Below, one piece after another: positions 11,541 to 25,130 of a stretch of 64,000 bases of DNA; the stretch's first letter is position 1; each line of letters opens with the position of its first letter. The position numbers were made by a program, and so were the translations under genes. The stretch comes from Antedon mediterranea. Lineage: Eukaryota > Echinodermata > Crinoidea > Comatulida > Antedonidae. Under the pieces are notes generated by a model that saw nothing but the letters and a program-made list of their open reading frames with translations, was not told where the DNA came from and searched no databases. The stretch covers positions 22,550,365 to 22,614,364 of the forward strand of contig NC_092678.1 in assembly GCF_964355755.1 (NCBI RefSeq), read 5' to 3'.

Positions 11541-12360
11541 GAGGCTGTATGACATGATTTCAATCGTAAGATACTGGACAACAATAATTAAGAAAGTGTG
11601 TGTTTTATTATGCAGAGAGGGAACTGGTAATGGAATCAGAGGTGGTCTAAGAACCCTACTGAGCGGTACAGAGGTGATACGGCAGTGGTGTATCGTAACC
11701 TCAATGTGTACATACCATCATATATTTACCCGTTCTTTAGAGGTTTTTTAACACAAATTACTGGGATTTTTAAGAATGAGATGTTTTAACGTGATTGACA
11801 CGAACTTGAGAACGAGTTGTCGTTATGTATGTCTGTGTGTTTCAGTTAAACTCTTTCTGTTTTCCATTTGAAAATTACGTGATAAATTTATCGTGTGTGT
11901 ACGTACAATTTGAAATGTTATCTTGCGTGTGTGAAATGACGTCGTTCATGCGATCACCGTAAGTTCGTACTTATTGTTTCGTTTTTTCAGCGGAAACGGG
12001 AACTTGGTTAGATTGAGCATGACAAGAGTAATCACTCCGGTTCTAATATGTTTGTCGTGAGTGTCTCATTTGTTTCCTCCAGTAGAAAGTGGAGTGGTAT
12101 ATACTATGTATAGATTGTCAATGAATTTTTCTTACTGTATTCAGTTCTTATTTTAAAAAATGTTTTGTTGTATATTAATTATATTACATTTTTTAATGTA
12201 TACATATTTTGTTTTTTAGTTTGATTTATAGCAATAATTGTTTATTTGATTTGCGTGTTTTCCGTTTCGAAAGGAGAGTAACTTTGGATGGCTGTACTGT
12301 TTTAGCAGAAACAAAGGTCGTTTACTACAAATATATCAGCAATTATAGTTAATAAAAATT
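11541..12360 (+). other. Probable PMCA 3' UTR
   Basis: No coding continuation is visible after the TAA at 11538-11540. An AATAAA occurs at 12351-12356 and may end the transcript; this is inferred. A TTATGCAG acceptor-like site near 11607-11614 could mark an alternative last exon, but the frame after it shows no PMCA similarity. Confidence 0.4.
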
Positions 12361-15300
12361 AATTATCTTTTTAATATATTTGGTGAATTTAGTTGTATGT
12401 TTTTTAACAAATAATTTATAAACAATTTTTTAATTCAATTTAGTTTAAATGTTTAGAAAAATCTGTAAAATTACAACCTTATTAAAAATGTTTGGTACGG
12501 TAGGTTCATATTTTCATAAATAGATTGTAATGAATTTTGTGTAAAATACTAAAGTGGTATATACATATCTTAGTTAACCTTGATACTACAAAATATTCTA
12601 ATTATTATATAACAAACAAAATATAACATCATAATTGACCTATTAGTATACTATTATATACCTTAATTTTTTTACATACATTTTCTTTAGCCAGTAAAAT
12701 AGGTGGTTTTATATACAATGATAGTTTAGTAATACCTTTAAAAAACATGATAAATTCATATTGTAATATATATAATTGTCTTGTTATTTTATAAAAGAAA
12801 GTTATTAGTCTTATCTAGTCCAGTAATTGGGATTTAGTATAATTATTATGTCAGTGGGTTTGGACAAACCTTGATATCCTAGTATATTTGTACACTGTAC
12901 AGACTATTGTATTGTGATGAAGTTTGATCAACATTGTATAGTATATTAAAGTCAGATGTCCATATAAAGTAATTGAATGACCTTATATAGGACATAAATA
13001 CCCATCCAATCAGATATCCATATGTATAGTAAACACAGGTGTTTATATAGTTTGAAATGCATCCAGTATGCCACACATTAAATACAGTAAACCTCCAATG
13101 TCCATTGTGGTCATTGCATGATGATATGGAATACAATTTGACCTTTTGACCTCGTGTCATCCAGAGTTTTAACTTTCCTACACCAATATACAAGAAAAAT
13201 AAAAATGATTATTTTGAGATGGTAACGAAATTAGAATTCTTTTTATCAGTTAAATAGGTATCTGTACCCCTGACCAATGTAGTAACTAACAATGTTTTTA
13301 AGGAAAAATTAGCATGTAGATTTTGCATATAATTACAGGTGGTTCAGGTGTTTAACTATAGAATTTATGTGAACTAGATCAAATGAGATTATGACGCTCG
13401 GATATTAGCAGAGTCGATAACTTGGTAATTTAGGAATGATTAGAATAGTTGTCGTTCTTTCTAGTGTTCAAATTTTTATAAGGTATCCCGAGAGAAGCAT
13501 ATGATTGGGTGTTGTGTTCCTCTTGTAACTGATAATTTGCATATATCGTGGGGTTATCTGAATAAACAGGTGGTCTCCTTGTAATATATATTTGTTGCTA
13601 GGGTGAAATTTAATGCAGATATAAAAACAAACCTTGATTGGTTTTTATCTGTTTTTGTAACCATAACAACAGCGAGTATCTGTTTTTGTAACCATAACAA
13701 CAGCAGATATTTGCAACAGTGAATAATATAAAGTGTGTAATGTTGATAAATAGCTAACTAATTTTGTATATAGGCTATTGCTAGTTGCCATGGCAATGTA
13801 GCAACTATTTGTAGAGAGAGTTAACTTGGATTGTTTGTGCCCATTTGTTGTGAAATTGTTTGTGTGATACTGTTTTAAAGGTTCAGATAGGAAACAGTGA
13901 TTCATGTTTCACTTAATCTGATAGATGTAACATATATTGATCCAACGTAATCGTCGTTAATCAAGCTTGTCTATCCGCAAGGAATTAAATTGGAATCCCT
14001 TTTATTTAGATCTTTCATTTTCCAAGGTGTGATTGCTGAAAATTCCCTTAAAGCTATGTACGTGTATAACCGACACCTGGCAATTATGTAAATGCCATAA
14101 AATTTACCTATTTACATATGCATAAAACATATCCCCCTGGCATATACATAATAGTAAGTGTGGTGTGGCTCTTAATTTGCATGCAGTGTTACACCTGGTG
14201 AAAAGTTGTTACGGTAATTACATGTGCAATGATTTGTTTTAATTAAATATGCGAATAATCTGCATATTATTAATAAAGTTATACATATGCAATGTGTATT
14301 TTGCATATTTGTACAAGGATAATACATGTCATTAGAATATTTATGCATAAATGTTTTTACATAATCATTATTATCCCAACAGGTGTGTATTTGCATGCAG
14401 TAGGTGTGACTTTTATATAACAGTTTCGTCTATAAAAGTTTGGGATATATTATTTGTGGACGAAACTACAATTACTAAAGGACTCTTTTTAATTACATTT
14501 TAGGTTTAGGCAAAGGTGTTTAGGTATTCATTATAAATTTAGTTGATTAATTTCTATGCATAAATTAACAAAACTGATTAGAAATTGAGTGCTTTTACGT
14601 TTGCTAGATGTAGAGATGGAACTGAAGGCACAACTTCTACTAGATTGTGGACGTTAATCGGTCTTCGTTAGTATTTTAATTGTACCATCGTCTTTGTTTG
14701 TCTATTTTAGAGAATTGGTTCATGAAAAGGGCATAATGAATGGTTAGAATTTCTTCTACCTACCGATGCATTGTTAACCACCTGTGAGTTTTTCACTGGA
14801 CACCTGCCCTGGTCTGTCACCTAGGTGTACAAGCTGTAACATTTTGTAAGGGTTTTCCAAATTTTGCAATGTTTGTAATAAAGTTGCTAATCTTTTAATA
14901 TCAGTGAATTAGCCCATACAGAATACAACACCTTTGCAATTAACATATCATACTTGGTGTATTTATCGGGAACTAATTTTATTAAATGAAATGTCGAAAC
15001 CAGGGTTTATTGAACTTCTATGTACGTACATTCAATCAGTCATGAAATGCAATAGATACTTCTTAATGTAACATAAAAAATAAAATAAACAATCGCCAAT
15101 AAAATCTATTATACATAATTATATTTAATTTTTTTTCTTGTATATGATTTTTGTTTTACATGATGGATTGTTTATATTATTATTATTGTAAGTTTTTAAT
15201 TTTTATTTTATTTGTTAGCACTCCTCATGTAATTATATATGTAAAAATGTTAAGCACAAATTAAAACAAAAACAGTTGCAAAATCAAATTTGTTCTGTGT

Positions 15301-15600
15301 ATATTTATCATTATTTTATTGATAGAGAAAGAAAAACAGAAGAATTGGCCAAGAAATGTACCTTTTAGAAAAATGGAATATTCCATATACAAGCGTGACA
15401 TTTGATTGGATAAAAGTTGAAGACCGCGAAAACATCGCGCGTCAATTAAGGTGGTTGTGCGCGTTTCAATATTGTCGTCCAATCACAAGTCTGAGTTGCG
15501 CGTAAATTACATTTGAGAAGTGATGGAACACGCTACTTCAGAAACGACACGCCAAAAAAGTGTCATTCCAGTTGACAGACTCATCGAGTGTTCACGTCGA
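12361..15600. other. Intergenic, no gene seen
   Basis: AT-rich DNA between the PMCA and tubulin genes. Open frames here are short with no recognisable protein. The only local structure noticed is a direct duplication of about 32 bp (TATCTGTTTTTGTAACCATA...) at 13647-13704. The last few hundred bases probably hold the tubulin promoter. Confidence 0.5.
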
Positions 15601-15668
15601 CCTTACCAAGAACCACATTTTTATAGTTTTTCTCCCGTGAAGTTTCAACTAATTTTAAAACTTTCAAC

Positions 15669-18003
<2,335 letters not shown>

Positions 18004-18110
18004 ACATTTAAACACTTTGAACATTTAAAATTTTAAAGGATACTTTTAAAATTGTTATATAGTTTTACATTTACAGAGTTGTATTGAATAAATAAAAGTT
18101 AAATAATAGT
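18004..18110 (+). terminator. Alpha-tubulin 3' UTR with poly(A) signal
   Basis: Overlapping AATAAA hexamers at 18087-18096 lie about 85 bases after the stop. This is the likely cleavage and polyadenylation signal. Confidence 0.7.
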
Positions 18111-18424
18111 GAAATTGATTTTGCTGTATTTTTTTAAGAAGAAATTTCTGGGATATGAAGCAGCTGTATCATCATTCAAGATAAATGAAGTTTATCCCAC
18201 CACCTCCACCCAAAAAAATAAAATATGATGCTATAGAAATAATGCTAAAATGTAGTAATAATGAAAATTATGAACAATTTATGTGCATATTTTTTGCTGA
18301 TTTTATGAGAAATCTTAATGCTATTTTTAATAATAATAATCAACAATATCCATCCATAAAGATGTTTTTCCCCCACCACCCAAAAATGAGAGAAGATATT
18401 TTTGCGCAAATAGCCTATTAGTCC

Positions 18425-20148
18425 AGGGTTGGCATTTATCAATATTTGCTTATATTTTTGCTTAAGGTGAAATATTTAAGAAGTGCTTAAGCAAATAACT
18501 TAATCTTATTTATCAAACCGTCTTAGGGCCTGTTTCTGCTGAGCAGAAATAATCGATTATTAACCGTTTATTTTTTTAATCGATTATTTTTGGGCAGCAG
18601 AAACGGCGCAAAATAAAATAACCGATTAAAAATAACCGATTAAAAACACTCAATCCATTGCGTGTTTTAATCGATTATTTCTTGTTTTAACCGATTATTG
18701 CGGAGCAGTTTTGAGCTGCAACACAAATAGCGATTATTGACCTCACTTTGACCTCTAGAGTATGACAAACTTATTCACGTCACAAAGCATGCTGTTTATT
18801 TGCGCGATATCGACGACGATCAGCAAAACCACGATCGCGATGTAGACCGAATAAAAATCAAATGTTAAACATTTGATTTTTATTATTTTGTGGGGGAGAA
18901 TTATACCGAGAGACTCCGGGATTCTGTGTTACAAGTACACCCGTTACATACCACCAGTTCAGGCTAACGATGTTTTACATGTCATTTGTTAGTAGGCCTG
19001 TTGTCTGTTGACTTGTTTCGGTAGAAATATAATAGCCTCTAGGCCTAGCAGGCCGAAGGTAGAACCAACGAACGGCGAAACGAACCTTTTTCGCCGACGT
19101 GTCCTTATTAATATAACATCATCGGTAGTAGGCCTAGATGTTTATTTTAGAAATAATAAAGCTTTACGTAAGAGTAATTTTTAATCCTACATGTGAGAGT
19201 TTTAGGCAGCGATAGGATGTAAACAAACCAACTCTCATCATCGGCCTTTCATAACTTGAACTGCGCTGTGGGGGAATGATGACGTGATTTTAAAAACCGA
19301 TTACCTGAATAACCGATTAAAATCGTAGCAATTTTCAATTGCAACGCGATTATTTTTGTGGTTTGCGGTGACTGGAAAAAATCGATTATTTTGATTTTTT
19401 CAGCAGAAACAGACCCTTAGCAATGTCTTAGCAGAAAAATTGTCTTAGGTAAATTTTACTTTGCACATGCGCAAAATTAAACTCTAGAGGGCAGCAAATT
19501 ATGTCTTAAGACGAAAAATTCTTGCTTACGCATGCGTATTAGCTTTTTTCTCTTAGCGATGGCGGCGCTATAACATTTTATCTCCGTATTTTCACTCCCA
19601 ACAAGAGAGGGCGCATTCTGGCTACTATTGTTTTTATTACTTGAAATAGAGAAAGAGCACAACAGTCGGAAATATATACGAAAATCATTCGCTCTAAACT
19701 TAAATCAAATCAACATTTATTTATTTTTATCAATGACAGCGACCCTTGGCAGCCGATACAGTTTTCTAAAAGCTAGTCAATTGGGTCGTACCTATCCCGA
19801 AAATATTAGTTTTGCTCGTCCAATTTCTAGGCCATCTTTGTGAAAATCGATATCATTATTTTAGCGTCCGTAGTACAGCGTAAAACGCACTAGCGTAGCC
19901 TTTCCGAATGTTCAATGTTCCGGCCTAGCGCGCTCGCGTTGTCAAAAAAGAATGTTTCTGTTGCAGAAATGAGATAAGACGAAATTTTTCATCTTAAGGC
20001 AGGGTGTTTTTCGTCTTAGATTTAAGACAAAATTAAGCAAATTTTTTTGCTTAGATATATTGATAAATCTGACTTAGGCAAAATCAAGGATTTAAGGCAA
20101 AGTTAAGACGATTTTTTTGCTAAGCAAGTTTGATAAATCCGGCCCCTG
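18425..20148. mobile_element. TIR DNA transposon (GATTTATCA ends), non-autonomous, interrupted
   Basis: The left end reads AGGGTTGGCATTTATCAATA; the reverse complement of the right end reads AGGGGCCGGATTTATCAAAC. These are the termini of the short copy at 1755-1960. Interior words (GCTTAAG, GTCTTAG, TTTTTTGCTTAG) are mirrored near the two ends. A second transposon (18526-19416) sits inside. No transposase ORF is visible. Confidence 0.6.
18526..19416. mobile_element. PIF/Harbinger-like non-autonomous element nested in the previous one
   Basis: TIR left GGGCCTGTTTCTGCTGA, right (reverse complement) GGGTCTGTTTCTGCTGA, flanked by TTA on both sides (18523-18525, 19417-19419). A 3-bp TWA duplication and GGGCC-type ends are typical of PIF/Harbinger. 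The interior near both ends is rich in AATCGATTATT and AACCGATTA words. No transposase ORF. Confidence 0.7.
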
Positions 20149-20150
20149 AT

Positions 20151-23100
20151 CCCTATGTCAAAAAAAGTGCCTTCGTGTGCAGATAATGGGGAAAGTGTAA
20201 ACATTGTGTTTTATGAATATTTGAATCATGCTGGTTATAAAAACCCATGTTGTCAAATTTCTAAAATTCATCTTTGACCTCTGACCTCAATTTGAATGTT
20301 TTGACCCATTGAAAACAAAATGATCATATCTTTGCAACGCTAAGATTAAATGAAATAATTTTAGTGTCAAATTATTTGGGAGATGCATATTAATATTCGT
20401 TCTAATGGAAAAGTTTGTCCAAAAATGGCTGGAAGTATGATTTTTGGCATATTTGACCTTTGACCTACATATCATATAACTCCGTAACTAATAGTTGGAC
20501 AAACTTTAATTAGGGCTCAAATTAATCTGAAGGTATATGTTTCTATTCAGTCTAATAAGAACTTTTACAAGAAAATGACCCAAAATATTTTTATTGACCT
20601 TTGACCTGTACTGGTAGTACATATTTCTATAATCTAAAAAACTATTGGCCGTAAAATGGTTGTTTTTGTGAAATGGTTCGAACAATTTACATTTATATGT
20701 TGTATAATAACAACATTTTATAGAAATGTAAAAGAATTCTATTTATGATCACTAACTTTATAATTTATTAACATCACTAGCATTTGTTAGAATATTAAAA
20801 TGTGTTATATTTGCTGATTTTAAGCACTTCACATGAATTTATCAGAATTAAGTGTATTTAATATAAAGTTTATTTTTTTTTTTATATAAAGAAAATTTAA
20901 TTGTCTATCAAATAAGACTATTTTCAAATTATTATGGCTAAAACTTAATTAGATACAGGCAAAAAAGTGTATTTTTACTTGTGTGAACAGCGCCCTCAAT
21001 CTTCATTTTTTCCCCAAAAATACCACATTTTTATGTGTTTTCCTGAACTAAACAGGTTATAACTTTGTTTTAAAGACTTTTTACAGTAACCTGTAATTTA
21101 CATACCTCTTTTATAACGTACTAGGTCAGTTTCTGAAAAAATTGAGAAAAATATTCCGATAGCTTGATATTTTTGTTGAGGTTATTACATGATACACACA
21201 CAAAAAAAAATTTAATTTTGAGCTAAAAGTCCATCTTTTTGGTTTAATAAAAGCTATCTAGCAGATATTAATACACAAAATTCATATTTTATTGGATAGA
21301 TATTATGATTATCTTTCCAATAAAATATGCTGTTTGTTTAAGAATGGCTGTACAAGATTGTTTGTACTGGACCAAAAAGATGGATTTTTAGCACAAAATC
21401 AAAATATTTTTAGCATGCACCATGTAATAACCTCAGGAAAAATATCAAGCTATAAAAATATTGTTTTCATTTTATCTCAGAAACTTACTTAGTATATGGT
21501 AGAAGGTGTATGTTATAAGTTACACGTCACTGACAACAAATCTTTTAAAAAGTTACAACCAGCTAAGTTTATGAAACCACATAAAAATGTGGTATTTTTG
21601 GGGAAAAAATGAAGATTGAGGGCGCTGTTCACACAAGTAAAAATACACTTTTTTGCCTGTATCTAATTAAGTTTTAGCCATAATAATTTGAAAATAGTCT
21701 TATTTGATAGATAATTAAATTGTCTTTATATAAAAAAAAACAACTTTATATTAAATACACATATTTTCTGATAAATTCATGTGAAGTGCGTAAAATCAGC
21801 AAATATGACACATTTTAATATTATAACAAATGCTAGTGATGTTAATAAATTACAAAGTTAGTGATCATAAATAAAATTCATTTACATTTCTATAAAATGT
21901 TGTTATTATAAAACATATAAATGTAAATTGTTCGAACCATTTCACAAAAACAACCATTTTACGGCCAATAGTTTTTGAGATTATAGAAATATGTACCGTA
22001 TATTTCGGTGTATAAGTCGCACTTTTGACACGCAAATTTGACCTCTAAATTAAGGGTGCGTCTTATACACCGAACATAAATGCCTCACCACACAAATTGT
22101 ACATAGGCCTAGGCTATCGTCACCTCGTTTGCTAGGCCTGAGTAGGCTAGGCCTAGCTACAGTAACTAACTAACGTAACGGCAACCTGCTTCTGCCTAGG
22201 CCTAGTTTTCAAGTCATTTTAGCATGATGTTATACTAAATATGATGAAAAGATTTGTTCATTATGGCGCTCCGATAAAATTTCATTTGTAAACGTTTACG
22301 TCGTACGATTGGAATAGTATTTATTTATACAGTAGTTATACGCACGATCGCCGTACCCCAAGCGCAAGCCCTTCTTTTGGTGGCACATGGTGTACGGTAT
22401 TCGACTAGTATATTCTCCAGGTGATTATAGCATGGACCTAGCGTACACACTTCTCGGATACATAGATACTAATCGAATACGATTGTCCGTGAAAACGTGC
22501 GCCCTCTCGAAATGATCGAGCGAGGCTAGCCCACACACGTGCGTGTTACACACACGGTCATGCACTCGATGTTGCGGCGAAACTCATGAATAACAAGTTA
22601 GAAAGAACTTGTTGAGGCTGGGCGCGGCCGAGCCTAGGTAAGAAAAAACCTAAATAAAGGACGCCGTTGTAGATATAACAAAATATATAATTACAATAAT
22701 ATTGATTACAATTTAAAAAAACATTGTTTTGATGAAATATAAGGTGCGTCTTATACATCGACGATATAAAAAATACCGATATTTTACTCTCAGTTGGGGG
22801 TGCGTCTTATACACAGGTGCGACTTATACACCGAAATATACGGTACTACCTAGTACAGGTCAAAGGTCAATAAAAATATTTCGGGTCATTTTCTTGTAAA
22901 AGTTCTTATTATACTGAATAGAAACATATACCTTCAGATTAATTTGAGCCCTATTTAAAGTTTGTCCAACTATTAGTTACGGAGTTATATGATATGTAGG
23001 TCAAAGGTCAAATATGCCAAAAATCATACTTCCAGCCATTTTTTGACAAACTTTTCCATTAGAACGAATATTAATATGCATCTCCCAAATAATTTGACAC

Positions 23101-23303
23101 TAAAATTATTTCATTTAATCTAAGCGTTGCAAAGATATGATCATTTTGTTTTCAATGGGTCAAAACATTCAAATTGAGGTCAGAGGTCAAAGATGAATTT
23201 TAGAAATTTGACAACATGGGTTTTTATAACCAGCATGATTCAAATATTCATAAAACACAATGTTTACACTTTCCCCATGATCTGCACACGAAAATACATA
23301 GGG
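20151..23303. mobile_element. Foldback palindrome, arms about 1.15 kb, with an insertion in the right arm
   Basis: The left arm (20151 to about 21298) and the right arm (about 21310 to 23303, minus the insertion at 21996-22843) are near-perfect reverse complements, e.g. TCAATTTGAATGTTTTGACC at the left and its complement near 23157-23176. The turn is near 21300 (TTTTATTGGATAG ... CTTTCCAATAAAA) with a loop of at most about 10-25 bases. Removing the insertion makes the arms almost equal in length. No convincing ORF. It could be a foldback transposon or a palindromic duplication. Confidence 0.85.
21996..22843. mobile_element. 848-bp MITE with perfect 27-bp TIRs and TA target duplication
   Basis: The left TIR starts CCGTATATTTCGGTGTATAA, and the right end is its exact reverse complement over 27 bases. 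TA flanks both sides (21994-21995, 22844-22845). The mirror position in the left foldback arm shows the empty site (AAATATGTACTACC when complemented) with a single TA. A TA duplication suggests the Tc1/mariner superfamily. The interior has an AGGCCTA-rich patch (22105-22205) and further GTGCGTCTTATACA motifs near the right end. The minus-strand open frame at 22558-22758 has no recognisable product. Confidence 0.85.
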
Positions 23304-23339
23304 ATATGGACTATATAAAAATAAATAAATGTGTTGATG

Positions 23340-23480
23340 AAAAAGTTGCTGAAACAAAATTAGCTGCTGCATGGATAGGCAGTTTGCTGCAGCACGTCGC
23401 TGAGGATATGCCCTACATATATTGCATTTTTCTTGAGGTATTGCTTGTACCATTTGTTCGTGGGTAATTGTTTTCCACTG
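23340..23480 (+). repeat. Dispersed repeat, copy A (inverted relative at 29315-29460)
   Basis: It shares GTTTGCTGCAGCACGTCGCT, CATATATTG and CTTGAGGTATTGC with the minus strand of 29315-29460, as well as a GGGTAATTG further on. Read on this strand the shared part gives the peptide LLQHVAE..YIYCI.LE in both copies. Function unknown; either an old transposon fragment or an unannotated exon pair. Confidence 0.5.
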
Positions 23481-25130
23481 TAATTTCGCGTCAAGTGGCG
23501 TTACTTTTGTGTTTGTAACTCCCGCAAACCGTCATATAAATCTGATTACAGTATTTCTTCGTATCGTGTGTGTGATGAAAGAGGAACGTGACAGCAGCAA
23601 AGATTGACTGTTGCCGTGTGTTTCGAGGAACGGGTGATGACGGGGGATGATGTAGCCCTGGGCCTAGCCTAGGCCTACTAGTACTAGGCCTAGTACTATA
23701 GAGGAAGGCTTGGGTGGGCAGGACTTAACGTCGAAGAAACCTAGTCTAGGCGGATCGTTTAGGCTAGGCTATCTTTTCAATTCATTCATGGTAGTTTTTA
23801 ACTGTTGTAGCCTAGAGGCTAGGCCTGATTAATTATGTTAAGCCTAGCCTAGGCTTGCTATATCTATCTATATAGAATAGGGCCTAGCCTAAGGCCTAGC
23901 TACGCCTATACTATAGTGTAGCCCTACTAGCTAGTAGTAGAAATAGAAGAGTGTAGCAGTTAGTAAGCCTAGATAGTAAAGTAGGCCTAGGCTAGTAGTA
24001 GTAGCAGGTAGCCTACTATAGTACTATACTACTACTAGGCGGGATGAAGCAAGCAAGCAAGTAAATGCTAGCTAACAATAAACATTCAATTATTATTAAT
24101 CAATGTTATACATGTACATTTTAATTTATAGATACATTTTTACAATTTAATGTAAAAAACAGTAAAAATACTAATTACTAAAAAGTTTAACAATATTAAT
24201 ATTTATTTTAACTTGTTTCTTGAAAGAAAAATGTATAGGGCCTATAAAGTTAAATTTTAATATTAATGTACTAGATACTATATCCTTTTATATCATAGAT
24301 TAATGTGACCACTGTAGCATCTCTTTTACTGTAAATTAGTGTTATAACTACCTACTACTAGACCTATAAAATAGATTGTGAAGTAATTATTGGTCGTGTT
24401 GTATTTAAAAAAAAAAAAAAAATTAATTATGGTATAATTAATATTCATATCATCATACTCGTCAGAACAAGTGCATAGGTGTGTTATTTGTATACATGTT
24501 GCAGACTTCTATATAGAATATTTTATTTTATGATTTTTTTTCTTTTTACCATAGGGTAATAAAAATCTGCTGTACCAAAACACTTTCCTGACCTTGATTG
24601 GACTTGCAGTTGATAATGCCGTAAGGACTTGTGATTTTACCCAAGAAATTTAAATGCATTTTCAGGTAAATGGATTTATAATATTAAAATGTCCTACAAT
24701 AAAACCTGGTGAATAAGAATGTTTAGTTTTATTTATATGATATTAAGAGAAACTGTTATGTGGCTGATATAATACTTTTGTTTTTTGGTGCATCAATCTA
24801 GTTCCTGGTTGACATTTAATATTTGTTTGTTCTTTTTAGAGTGTATGGTAGCTGAATTATTTTGTCTTGCATAGCTTGTTGGCTCCTAAACAAACTTCAG
24901 CATCTGTTGAAAACAAATTTGCAATGATATAAAATATCAAGGTGCAAGATGTTATATATTTGTCTGTTACTCTACAGTATTATTTAATCGGGTCAATTTA
25001 TGTACAGTATCTTTTATTCACATATTATAAATATTAATATAACACACTATCAAGGAAAAATTATTATTATATATATTTTGGTTCCATGTGATGAACACTA
25101 ATAAAATCTAGCATATTTGAGCAATTGAAT
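23481..25130. other. Non-coding stretch with an AGGCCTA island
   Basis: No gene supported. Positions 23650-24030 are packed with AGGCCTA/CCTAGCCTAGG words. The rest is AT-rich with no notable ORF. Confidence 0.5.

Noticed and set aside
11521-11751. Frame that might be an alternative PMCA last exon
   Set aside because: It starts out of frame at the end of the last PMCA exon and shows no PMCA tail similarity; kept only as a remark on the 3' UTR.
12879-13193. 104-residue minus-strand frame
   Set aside because: Tyr/Ile-rich composition expected from AT-rich non-coding DNA; no motif.
18185-18421. 78-residue frame starting MKFIPPPPPKK
   Set aside because: AT-rich low-complexity DNA downstream of the tubulin poly(A) signal; no splice context or motif.
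22558-22758. Minus-strand frame inside the 848-bp MITE as a possible transposase remnant
   Set aside because: No DDE-type motif or helix-turn-helix pattern; composition is that of random AT-rich DNA.
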